Part shown: in pieces, positions 9,389 through 16,598 of the stretch
How the letters are laid out: each line of letters opens with the position of its first letter
How positions within the stretch are numbered: the first letter of the stretch is position 1
DNA from: Stigmatella aurantiaca
Lineage (GTDB): Bacteria; Myxococcota; Myxococcia; Myxococcales; Myxococcaceae
Assembly: GCF_900109545.1 (NCBI RefSeq)
Contig: NZ_FOAP01000012.1
Location: 124,001 to 188,000, forward strand
Direction of reading: 5' to 3'
DNA length: 64,000 bases
Made by a program: the position numbers and the translations under genes
The notes under the pieces: generated by a model
Database searches by the model: none
What the model was told of the DNA's origin: nothing
Seen by the model: only the letters and a program-made list of their open reading frames with translations

Positions 9389-10093
9389 ATGATCACCACG
9401 GGACTGCTACTCGCTGCCGGACAAGGCTGCCGACTCCGTTCCGTCACCCCGTTCAAGCCGCTCTGCCCGGTGGCGGGGCGCGCGCTGATCGACCATGCGC
9501 TCGACGGCATGGCGGCGGCGGGGCTGACGCGGGCGATCGTCTCGCTCGGCTATGGCGCCGACGCGATCGCCGCGCACCTCGCCGGCCGTTCGTGGCCGCT
9601 GGAGGTGGTGACGGTGATGACCGACTATCTCCAGCCCAATGGCGTCTCCGCGCTGGCGGCGCGCGCGCGGGTCGGGCCGGAGGGCGCAGTTCTGGCGATG
9701 TGCGACCACCTCGTCCAGCCGCGCCATTATCGCCGGCTGGCGAAGGCGGGGGCGGGGGCGGGCCTGCGCCTCGGCATCGATCGCCGCCTCGGCCACGCCT
9801 GGGTCGACCCGCTCGACGTCACCTGCGTCGCCACGCGCGGCGACGCGATCGTCGGCATCGGCAAGGGGCTGGAGCCGCATGATTGCTACGACACCGGCAT
9901 CTTCGCGGTATCGCAGCGTTTCTTCGAGGCGCTGGCGACGCTGGACAGCCCCTTGCTGACCGAGGGCGTCCGCATCCTCGCCGCCGAGGGGTCGGCGAAG
10001 ATCGTCGATTGTAGCGATCTCGACTGGCTGGACGTCGACGATGCGTCGGCGTTCGCGCATGCCGAAGGCTGGCTGACGAAGCTCGCGGCGTAG
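9389..10093 (+). CDS. Sugar/inositol-phosphate nucleotidyltransferase (inositol-1-phosphate cytidylyltransferase-like)
   Basis: 234 residues. The N-terminus has the nucleotidyltransferase signature LLAAGQGCRLRS (7-18), then TPFKPLCPV with the substrate-contacting Lys, and a metal-binding Asp in MCDHL (D106). The segment with GIDRR, VTCV, IGKGL and YDTGIF matches the N-terminal domain of bifunctional inositol-phosphate cytidylyltransferase/DIPP synthases, here without the phosphatidyltransferase half. Such enzymes make CDP-inositol for DIPP or inositol lipids. ATG 9389 overlaps the stop of an upstream gene tail (TGATG), so an operon fragment was moved. Its word use (frequent CGATCG and GGCGCG runs) looks alphaproteobacterial, Sphingomonas-like, unlike its neighbours. 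Transfer or assembly chimera are both possible. Confidence 0.75.
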   Translation: MITTGLLLAAGQGCRLRSVTPFKPLCPVAGRALIDHALDGMAAAGLTRAIVSLGYGADAIAAHLAGRSWPLEVVTVMTDYLQPNGVSALAARARVGPEGAVLAMCDHLVQPRHYRRLAKAGAGAGLRLGIDRRLGHAWVDPLDVTCVATRGDAIVGIGKGLEPHDCYDTGIFAVSQRFFEALATLDSPLLTEGVRILAAEGSAKIVDCSDLDWLDVDDASAFAHAEGWLTKLAA

Positions 10094-10324
10094 GCGCTTC
10101 CGTCTCCTAACTCACCGAGTGGTGCGCCAACGACATGGAGGGGCCGCTGTGCTCGCTCTGTGCATGGCGTTGGCCAGTGTCGCGGTGATGGTCTACCCGG
10201 CCACGGAGGATGGCGGCGCGGTGGCCCAGCGCTGCCTGCAAAGCCGCGACACAAAGGACCGCCCGGATCAGATGCACCACGGGTGGAGGAAGCTGCTAAC
10301 CCCCCGTAAACACGGCGTAAAAAA

Positions 10325-10361
10325 GTGGAGGCGGCAGGGATCGAACCCACCCTCGTCCTGA
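10325..10361 (-). other. tmRNA (or tRNA) 3'-end fragment, probable attachment-site remnant
   Basis: Read on the minus strand, GGACG leads into a T-arm with loop TTCGATC, then the acceptor strand CGCCTCC, a discriminator A, and CTTTTTT. This is how bacterial tmRNA genes end (compare GGACG-CGGG-TTCAACT-CCCG in E. coli ssrA). The T-stem pairs as GTGGG/CCTGC with two wobbles. No 5' half, tag-peptide ORF or matching acceptor 5' strand occurs in the next 350 bases, so this is only a tail. Integrases often duplicate this segment as attL/attR. Confidence 0.55.
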
Positions 10362-10479
10362 ATGACCGCTGGGAGCCCGCGTCGCAACTCGCGCTCGCCC
10401 CACTGCGCTCTGACGTTATGATCAGGATGGGAACCAGACCCGTTGCTTGAGGGCAGGGAGCGGCCAATGATAGGGCCGC

Positions 10480-10635
10480 TCAATATGCCAGCATCTGGCG
10501 CCAGCCTCCACACCGGGCGCAGGCCAACACATCGAGGGTGAACGTCTCCGCGGCAGACCGGCCCCATCTGCTCGCGGCGCGCTCGATGCCATCCGGGAGT
10601 GTGTCGAGAGGGAGCGTCCGCCGTAGAGCAAGGGA
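10480..10635 (-). pseudogene. IS91/IS801-type transposase C-terminal remnant
   Basis: In the frame ending at TGA 10480-10482, the minus strand encodes RWGRSAAETFTLDVLACARC followed by GGWRQMLAY. This matches the conserved zinc-knuckle tail of IS91-family transposases (W-x3-L-x2-V-F-x-[VI]-DVL-x-CxxCGG). The rest of the transposase is absent or unrecognisable. It indicates past insertion and decay in this intergenic patch. Confidence 0.45.
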
Positions 10636-10682
10636 TGGGTTGCCTTGCCCCAAGTCCTAGAGCTGTTTCCCATCAAACCCCA

Positions 10683-13373
10683 GTGAATGAGCCCGCCCAG
10701 CTGCCCTGCTGGGCCGGTTGCCGAGCAGAGACTTCCTTGCCTGAGAACACGACTGCCACTCCCCCGTTCGCTCAGCTGTCCTCGCCGGATGAGGGAAGCG
10801 GCCGGCCACGGATCAGAACGCTGGGAGCCTTCCTTTTCATCTCGCTCTTGCTGAGCGCTGCCGCTTGCTTCACGGGGGCAGGGCCCTTGGAGCCGCGGGA
10901 CGGAAGCCTCGTGTCGGAGTTCCTCATCCCGGGGCTCGCCCTGTTCGGCCTTGCCACGAGTTTGGTGCTCTGTGTCCTGGTACGCGCGCAAGCCAAGGCT
11001 CGGCAGGAGGCAGAGCGGCGCGCACAGAGGTTGGAGGCAGAGCGCGCGCGGCTCTCGTCCCTCCTCATGGCGGCCCCGGCGGCCATCGCGATGACCCAAG
11101 GGCCCAAGCACGTGTACGTGCTCTCGAACCCCATCAACAACGCATGGATTGGACATCGGGAGGTGCTGGGAAAGCCTTTTCGCGAAGCCTTTCCCGAGGC
11201 TGAGTCTGACGGCTTCCTGGCCTTGCTCGACCAGGTGTACCGCACCGGGGAGTCCTTCAGCACGCCGGAGATGCCGCTCCGGCTCCCGCAGCCAGACGGC
11301 TCGGTGCGCGAGCTTTTCATCAGCTTCGTCTATCAGCCTACGCGAGATACCCAGGGGAGCATCGATGGCATTGCCGGGTTCGCGTTCGATGTCACGGCCC
11401 TCGTCCTCGCGCGGCGCAAGATGGAGGCGCTCGCGGAGGAGCTCCGGACAGGAGAATCACGCCTGCGCACCCTCGTGGAGTCCAACATCATCGGCATCCT
11501 CTTCTGGGACATCGAGGGCGGCGTCCGTGGGGCGAACGATGCTTTCCTCCAGTCCGTCGGCTACACGCGCGAGGATCTGGACGCGGGCCGCATGGACTGG
11601 CGGCAGTTCACGCCCCCGGACTGGCGCGCCCAGGACGAAGTGCTCGTGAGAGAGCTCCTTGAGAGGGGCAAGCACCCACCCGTTGAGAAAGAGTACTTCC
11701 GGAAGGACGGCTCCCGGCTGCCGCTCATCGTCGCCTCCTCCTTCTTTCCGGACAACCGGCGCGAAGGGGTTGGCTTCGTGCTGGACATCACCGCACGCAA
11801 GCATGCCGAGGCAGCGCTGAGGCAGAGCGAGGCGCGCGCCCAGGAGGCCGCCACCGTCGCTGTCCGCAACCGTGCACAGCTCGAGGCCACGTTCCAGTCG
11901 ATGAGCGATGGGGTCGTCGTGTTCGACATGGAGGGCCGCGTCGTCTTCGTCAATGAAGCAGAGGCGCGGATCTGTGGTTACCCCAGCGCCGAGGACATGA
12001 AGCGGGACCTGCAGTACTTCGCCCAGGTCTTCGAGCTCACGCATCCTGACAGACAGCTGCTCCCGGTCGAGCAGTGGCCCGTGTCACGGGTCCTGCGCGG
12101 CGAGACACTGTTGGAGTGCGAGCTTCGCGGACGGCGCAAGGACACCGGACAGGCATGGTTCTTCTCCTACAGCGGCGCGCCGGTGCGCGACGAGCACGGC
12201 AATCAGGTGCTGGCGCTCACCATCACCCGCGACGTCACCGAGAGCAAGAAGGCCGAGGAGCGGCTGCGCGACAGCGAGCTCCAGTTCCGCACGCTCGCGG
12301 ATGCCATCCCGCAGCTGGCATGGATTGCCGAGACCGATGGTGCCATCCGCTGGTTCAATCGCCGCTGGTACGAGTACACCGGCACGAGCCCCGAGGACAT
12401 GGCGGCCGAGGCAAACCGGGGCTGGCAGACCGTGCACGACCCGGCCGAGCTGCCGCGCGTCCTGGCAGGCTTCGAGGCGGCCCTCGCCTCTGGCGAGCCG
12501 TGGGAGGATCTCTTCCCGCTGCGGCGCCACGATGGGGAACTCCGCTGGCATCTGTCCCGCGCCATGCCCTTGCGCAACGCGGAAGGCCGCATCGTCCGGT
12601 GGTTTGGCACCAATACGGATGTCGAGGACCAGCGCCGGCAGGCCGTGGAGCTGAGAAAGGCGATTGAAGCCCGGGACACCTTCCTCGTGGTGGCCAGCCA
12701 TGAGCTGAAGACGCCGCTCACCGCCCTCTCCCTGCGGCTCGCGCAGGTCCTGCGCGAGGTTCGAGGCGCGGTGGCCGCCGGCGAGCAGCACCGGGCCCGG
12801 GAGCTCCGCAACCTGGAGGCCGCGGAGGGCCAGCTGCGCCGGCTCGCGGGGCTCGTGGACAGCCTGCTCGACGTGACTCGCATCAGCGGAGACCGGCTCT
12901 CGCTCGTCCTGGGAGACGTGGACGTGGTGGAGGCCGTTCGCGAGACGGTCCAGGGGATGGCAGCGCAGGCGGAGCGTGCTGGCTCGCCGCTGCACGTGGA
13001 GGCTCCGGCACACGCCTGGTGCCGTCTTGACCGCGTGCGGCTGGGACAGGCCGTCACGAACCTCCTTTCCAATGCCATCAAGTTTGGCGCCGGCCAGCCG
13101 ATTCGCGTGGCACTTGCGACCGATGGCAAGGCCGTGAGGCTGACGGTCAGCGACCGGGGGATTGGAATCGCGCCCGAGACCCTGGAGCGGCTCTTCGAGC
13201 GCTTCGAGCGGGGGGTGTCGGAGCGCCACTACGGGGGGCTCGGGCTCGGCCTGTACTTCACCCGGAAGATCGTCGAGGCCATGGGCGGCACCGTGAAAGC
13301 CCAGAGTGCCCCTGGGCAAGGGGCCACGTTCACCGTCGAGCTCCCTGCCGCCAGCCACCAGGAGGCTCCGTGA
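10683..13373 (+). CDS. Membrane-bound PAS-domain sensor histidine kinase (orphan)
   Basis: About 896 residues if GTG 10683 is used. Starts at 10599 or 10635 are open but would overlap the transposase remnant, and no good Shine-Dalgarno decides. Two membrane segments (about residues 48-64 and 83-103) are followed by a short coiled coil, then four PAS/PAC units (about 130-245, 260-375, 400-520 and 530-665). A HisKA domain carries the phospho-acceptor His in ASHELKTPLTAL, and a HATPase_c domain has N-box NLLSNAIKFG and G-boxes DRGIGI and GGLGLGLYF. All catalytic boxes are intact. No receiver domain or neighbouring response regulator is present, so its partner is elsewhere. Confidence 0.9.
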   Translation: MNEPAQLPCWAGCRAETSLPENTTATPPFAQLSSPDEGSGRPRIRTLGAFLFISLLLSAAACFTGAGPLEPRDGSLVSEFLIPGLALFGLATSLVLCVLVRAQAKARQEAERRAQRLEAERARLSSLLMAAPAAIAMTQGPKHVYVLSNPINNAWIGHREVLGKPFREAFPEAESDGFLALLDQVYRTGESFSTPEMPLRLPQPDGSVRELFISFVYQPTRDTQGSIDGIAGFAFDVTALVLARRKMEALAEELRTGESRLRTLVESNIIGILFWDIEGGVRGANDAFLQSVGYTREDLDAGRMDWRQFTPPDWRAQDEVLVRELLERGKHPPVEKEYFRKDGSRLPLIVASSFFPDNRREGVGFVLDITARKHAEAALRQSEARAQEAATVAVRNRAQLEATFQSMSDGVVVFDMEGRVVFVNEAEARICGYPSAEDMKRDLQYFAQVFELTHPDRQLLPVEQWPVSRVLRGETLLECELRGRRKDTGQAWFFSYSGAPVRDEHGNQVLALTITRDVTESKKAEERLRDSELQFRTLADAIPQLAWIAETDGAIRWFNRRWYEYTGTSPEDMAAEANRGWQTVHDPAELPRVLAGFEAALASGEPWEDLFPLRRHDGELRWHLSRAMPLRNAEGRIVRWFGTNTDVEDQRRQAVELRKAIEARDTFLVVASHELKTPLTALSLRLAQVLREVRGAVAAGEQHRARELRNLEAAEGQLRRLAGLVDSLLDVTRISGDRLSLVLGDVDVVEAVRETVQGMAAQAERAGSPLHVEAPAHAWCRLDRVRLGQAVTNLLSNAIKFGAGQPIRVALATDGKAVRLTVSDRGIGIAPETLERLFERFERGVSERHYGGLGLGLYFTRKIVEAMGGTVKAQSAPGQGATFTVELPAASHQEAP

Positions 13374-13413
13374 GCCCTGGCGCGCGTGCCCTCCGCGGAC
13401 GGGACGAAAAAGA

Positions 13414-13450
13414 ACAGCCCGGGCAGGGGAAGTCCCCCGCTCCGGGCTGT
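13414..13450 (+). terminator. Hairpin after the histidine kinase
   Basis: The arms ACAGCCCGG (13414-13422) and CCGGGCTGT (13442-13450) are perfect complements. Inside is a smaller GGGG/CCCC stem. It lies between convergent genes and could act on both strands. Confidence 0.6.
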
Positions 13451-13452
13451 GG

Positions 13453-13487
13453 CCGAGGAGAGCCTCACGCAAGGCCTCTCTCCTCGG
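13453..13487 (-). terminator. Hairpin after glnA
   Basis: The 10-bp arms CCGAGGAGAG (13453-13462) and CTCTCCTCGG (13478-13487) lie 17 bases beyond the glnA stop on the minus strand. There is no clear U-run. Confidence 0.5.
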
Positions 13488-13503
13488 AACGCTCTGGGAC
13501 GGC

Positions 13504-14943
13504 CTAGAACTGGCTCCAGAGGTGCTGGTTGGTCACCTCGTGGTGGAACTGGATCTCCGCCGACTTCACGCGCGTGCCCAGCTGCTTGGGGCACCGCTCG
13601 GCCGAGGCCTGCTTCAGCTCCGCGAACTTGCTCTGCACCACCTCGCCGAGCACCTGCGAGACGAACTGGCTGCCCTTGAACAGGCGCACGGCGTCGAAGA
13701 TGTTGTCCGGCAGGAACCGGGTGCGGCTGCGCTTGGTCTCCGCGTCCTCCTGCGGCGCGGGGCCCTCCATCGCGGTGCGCAAGAGCGTGTAGAGCACCAT
13801 GTAGGGGTTCGCGTCCGGGGCCACCGAGCGCACCTCGATGCGCGCGCTGCGCTCGTTGCCGAACGGGATGCGCACCATCGCGCCGCGGTTGTTCGGGCTC
13901 GCCTTGATCTGGTTGGGCGCCTCGTAGTGCGGATCCAACCGGCGGTAGGCGTTCACGCTCGAGTTGAGCACCAGGCAGATGTCGTTGGCGTTGTTGAGGA
14001 TGCGGTCGATGCAGTCCCAGCCCATCTGCGTCAGGCCGTCCTGGCCGCCCTTGTCGTAGAACAGGTTCTTGCCGCCCTTGGAGAGCGACAGGTTCATGTG
14101 CATGCCGTTGCCGTTCACGCCCATCACCGGCTTGGGCAGGAAGCTGGCAGTCAGCCCCAGCTGCGCGGCCACCTGGCGGCACAGCAGCTTGTAGAGCTGG
14201 ATCTGGTCGGCGGAGATGAGCGCCTCGCTGTACGAGAAGTTCATCTCGAACTGGCTGGGGGCCACCTCCGGGTGGTCCTTCTCGTTCTGGAAGCCCATGG
14301 CGCGCTGCGCCTCGGCCGCGTGATCGATGAAGGCGCGCAGCGAGTCACCCGGCAGCGAGTGGTAGTAGCCCCCCGTGGAGATGAACTCGAACTGGTTCGT
14401 CTCGTGGTAGTGGCGCTCGGCGTCGCGGCCCTTGAAGAGGAAGCCCTCGATCTCCGGCGCCGCGTGGCAGATGAGCCCGTCCTTCTGGAACATCTGGCCC
14501 GTGAGGCGCTTGAGCACCCCGCGCATGTCCGAGGCGTACGCCGAGCCGTCGCGCTCCAGCACCTCGCTGAACACCAGCACCTTGCCCGGCCCGAAGATGT
14601 CCGAGGGCAGCCAGTAGAAGGACGACCAGTCCACGTTCAGCCGCAAGTCACTCTCGGCCTGCGCCGAGAAGCCGCGGATGGACGAGCCGTCGAACGTCAG
14701 GTTGTCGGCGCTCTTGAGGAGGAACTTCTTGTCGTAGTCCAGCATGTGCAGCCGGCCTTCGAGGTCGGTGAAGCACACGGTGACGGCCTTGATGCGCTTC
14801 TCGTCGGTCAGGTACCGGGTGCGCTCCTCGCGCAGCTTGTCCGGCGACTCCCGCTTGAGCCGCTGCTCCTTCACCTGAAGGTTCAGCTCCTCCAGCTCGT
14901 CGTAGGGAATCTCGAGAAAGTCCCGCAGGCCCTTCGTTTCCAT
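13504..14943 (-). CDS. glnA: Glutamine synthetase, type I-like
   Basis: 479 residues, ATP-dependent glutamate plus ammonia to glutamine. Landmarks are the beta-Grasp domain with LTFDGSSIRGF, the metal-ligand segment APEIEGFLF, VAPSQFEMNF, the ATP/Glu-binding NGNGMHMNLSL, and the arginine loop with NNRGAMVRIP and ARIEVRSVAPDANPY. The C-terminal region does not carry the NLYDLP adenylylation loop of GSI-beta enzymes, so control by GlnE is unlikely. A small N-terminal extension of coiled-coil character (residues 1-45) precedes the core. It is monocistronic, with a hairpin downstream. A weak -35/-10 pair (GCTTGA, 17 bp, TAAATA) lies at 15029-15001. Confidence 0.93.
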   Translation of the reverse strand: METKGLRDFLEIPYDELEELNLQVKEQRLKRESPDKLREERTRYLTDEKRIKAVTVCFTDLEGRLHMLDYDKKFLLKSADNLTFDGSSIRGFSAQAESDLRLNVDWSSFYWLPSDIFGPGKVLVFSEVLERDGSAYASDMRGVLKRLTGQMFQKDGLICHAAPEIEGFLFKGRDAERHYHETNQFEFISTGGYYHSLPGDSLRAFIDHAAEAQRAMGFQNEKDHPEVAPSQFEMNFSYSEALISADQIQLYKLLCRQVAAQLGLTASFLPKPVMGVNGNGMHMNLSLSKGGKNLFYDKGGQDGLTQMGWDCIDRILNNANDICLVLNSSVNAYRRLDPHYEAPNQIKASPNNRGAMVRIPFGNERSARIEVRSVAPDANPYMVLYTLLRTAMEGPAPQEDAETKRSRTRFLPDNIFDAVRLFKGSQFVSQVLGEVVQSKFAELKQASAERCPKQLGTRVKSAEIQFHHEVTNQHLWSQF

Positions 14944-15000
14944 GATGTGCCTCCAGCTGGGACCCCAGGAATGGGCGGGGGTCCGCGTCGCGAGACCATG

Positions 15001-15029
15001 TATTTATGCTTGAGGAGCCGAAATCAAGC
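15001..15029 (-). promoter_or_regulatory. Candidate glnA promoter
   Basis: On the minus strand, GCTTGA and TAAATA are spaced by 17 bp, about 60 bases upstream of the glnA start. No -24/-12 element is visible. The match is modest. Confidence 0.35.
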
Positions 15030-15137
15030 CCAAACTCCCACAAAATTGGCCTAAAACTTCGGTTCTTGAGCAGATGTCCGCGTCTGGACGCCTTCAACAC
15101 CTACAGCCACACATCTCCTCACTGGGAGTGAAGCCCC

Positions 15138-15734
15138 TCAGAACGTGTACTTCACGCGGGGGAAGATGGCGAAGGTGGGGATGTTGGGCCCGATGATGTA
15201 GCGGGCCAGCACGTCCGCCCCCACCGAGAAGTGGTCCATCATCGTCGCGTACTCGATGCCGATGCCCACCCCGGCGTTGAGCGCGTTGATGGCGCGCCCC
15301 GGGTCGCCCTCCCCTTCCACCGGCGTCGGATCCAACCGCGTGTAGCCCGCCGCCAGCTTCGGCGTGAGGAAGAAGCGCTCGGCGAGCCGCACGTGGTAGG
15401 CGGCCGTCAGGTCCCCGAAGGCCACCGTGAAGTTGTCCGACAGGGAGCACAGGCCCGTGTCCTGCTGGTAGGTGGCGAAGCAGTTCGCCGCGGAGGTGCC
15501 CAGCGCGAAGTGCGCCCCCAGGGAGATGGACTCCGTCACGTCGTAGCCCACCCCCAGCTGCAGGTAGGACTGGGCGTTGGAGTAGCTGTTCTCGCCCCCC
15601 AGCGTGAAGAACACGCCGATGTCCGTCTCCGTGAAGAAGCCCCGGCGCGGTTTGAACGCCACCCCCTCCGGGGGCGTGGCCGCCAGGGCGGACGAGGACA
15701 GGACGAGCGCGGCGAACAACAGGGACTTCCTCAC
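15138..15734 (-). CDS. gltH: Adventurous gliding protein GltH/CglE-like outer-membrane beta-barrel
   Basis: 198 residues from GTG 15734, which is preceded by a strong GGGGAGG at good spacing; the ORF-track start upstream lacks this. A type-I signal peptide (VRKSLLFAALVLSSSALA) is followed by alternating beta-strand patterns with Gly/aromatic turns and a C-terminal Phe (PRVKYTF), as in a small outer-membrane barrel. The position directly after gltG on the same strand reproduces the Myxococcus order gltD-gltE-gltF-gltG-gltH. CglE (GltH) is an outer-membrane component of the gliding complex and can be complemented extracellularly by transfer. Assignment rests on synteny and architecture. Confidence 0.72.
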   Translation of the reverse strand: MRKSLLFAALVLSSSALAATPPEGVAFKPRRGFFTETDIGVFFTLGGENSYSNAQSYLQLGVGYDVTESISLGAHFALGTSAANCFATYQQDTGLCSLSDNFTVAFGDLTAAYHVRLAERFFLTPKLAAGYTRLDPTPVEGEGDPGRAINALNAGVGIGIEYATMMDHFSVGADVLARYIIGPNIPTFAIFPRVKYTF

Positions 15735-16052
15735 AAAACCTCCCCAGGCGGGTGCTCCCACGGATTTCTGGGAGTTGCGCCGGACGTTAGTGACGTCCCC
15801 TCCCGCGCAGCAATGATCGGCGTGCAGTGTCTGGGCGTGAAACGTCATCCACTCCACGGCCCGCGCACGCCAGGCCCTTCCCCCGTCCCATGCGGCTTCA
15901 CGCTCTCGAACGCTCGGGCTGCGCCGCCCCGGGCGAAGAGGGGCTGACTTAACCCTCTAGTCCGCAAATCACGGAAGCGGGGGTGAAAGCCCTGAAGGCA
16001 AGCGCCACGTTGGCCGGGTTCGCGGAAGTACCGCACGGCCGGGGGGGCCTGG
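15735..16052. other. Divergent promoter region between gltH and the pseudo-receiver gene
   Basis: No gene is seen. It contains a dyad GGACGT-TAGTG-ACGTCC at 15782-15798, about 50 bases upstream of the gltH start, which could be an operator. No clear -10/-35 or -24/-12 element was found. Confidence 0.4.
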
Positions 16053-16526
16053 ATGATCAAGGAATGCAATGTTCTGCTCGTAGACAGTGAAGACTCCGAG
16101 CTGGGGGCCACGGGGGCCATGCTCTCCGGGCAGTTCCAGCTGCGGCTGGCCAACAGCGGGGAGGCGGCGCTGGGGCTGCTGGAGAAGCAATCCTTCGATG
16201 TGCTGTGCACGAACCTCAAGCTGCCCCGGCGCAATGGCCTGCAGCTGCTGCGGCTGGCCGCGGGGTTCCACCCGCAGATTGCCTGCGTGCTCATCGCCGA
16301 CAACCACGAGTACTGGGAGTGCTGCGCGCCCCAGGAGCGGCAGGGCACCTTCTCCCTGCTGTTCAAGCCCTTCACGGCCGATGAGCTCATCTCGACCCTG
16401 TGGCGCGCCATGGCCATGGTCAACCTCAAGCGGGCCCTGGCCAACACCCAGCCGGGCGGGCTCCGCGAGAAGCCCCGCCGCCCGGAGCTGGCCCCGGCCA
16501 TGCCTTCGGACCTCGTCACGCCGTAG
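16053..16526 (+). CDS. Single-domain pseudo-receiver (response-regulator-like, lacks phospho-Asp)
   Basis: 157 residues with a CheY-like alternation: beta1 NVLLVDSEDSE, beta3 FDVLCTNLKLPRRNG, beta4 CVLIADN, and the conserved Lys of beta5 (K105 in LFKPF). The residue that should be the phospho-acceptor Asp is Asn54 (TNLKLP instead of TDxxLP), and the acidic pair at the end of beta1 is changed (D11-S-E). It therefore probably cannot be phosphorylated and works as a constitutive docking module. There is no output domain; the C-terminal 30 residues are Pro/Arg-rich. It sits alone on the plus strand between gltG and gltH, which suggests a role with the gliding machinery. Confidence 0.8.
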   Translation: MIKECNVLLVDSEDSELGATGAMLSGQFQLRLANSGEAALGLLEKQSFDVLCTNLKLPRRNGLQLLRLAAGFHPQIACVLIADNHEYWECCAPQERQGTFSLLFKPFTADELISTLWRAMAMVNLKRALANTQPGGLREKPRRPELAPAMPSDLVTP

Positions 16527-16547
16527 CGCCTGCGCCTGAAATGAAAC

Positions 16548-16575
16548 GAGCCCCCCCGGCGGACCGGGAGGGCTC
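16548..16575. terminator. Bidirectional hairpin between the pseudo-receiver gene and gltG
   Basis: The arms beginning GAGCCC and ending GGGCTC pair with a CCCGG/CCGGG core across a short loop, between convergent stops at 16526 and 16599. Confidence 0.6.
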
Positions 16576-16598
16576 ACGTCACTTCAAGCCTGGGCGCC

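Larger units (their letters stand above)
10094..10682. other. Non-coding accessory patch with mobile-element debris
   Basis: No convincing intact gene is present. It contains a tmRNA 3'-end-like fragment (10325-10361) and a transposase C-terminal remnant (10480-10630), both on the minus strand. A short plus-strand frame at 10119-10361 runs through the tmRNA fragment and is not credible. Confidence 0.6.

Noticed and set aside
10119-10361. 80-residue plus-strand ORF
   Set aside because: It runs into the tmRNA-end fragment, has no ribosome site, and no conserved pattern was seen.
9886-10467. 193-residue minus-strand frame
   Set aside because: It crosses the cytidylyltransferase gene antisense and the tmRNA fragment; no coherent protein features.
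10325-10690. Complete tmRNA gene
   Set aside because: No 5' acceptor strand, tag-peptide frame or pseudoknot region could be found upstream on the minus strand; only the 3' end is present.
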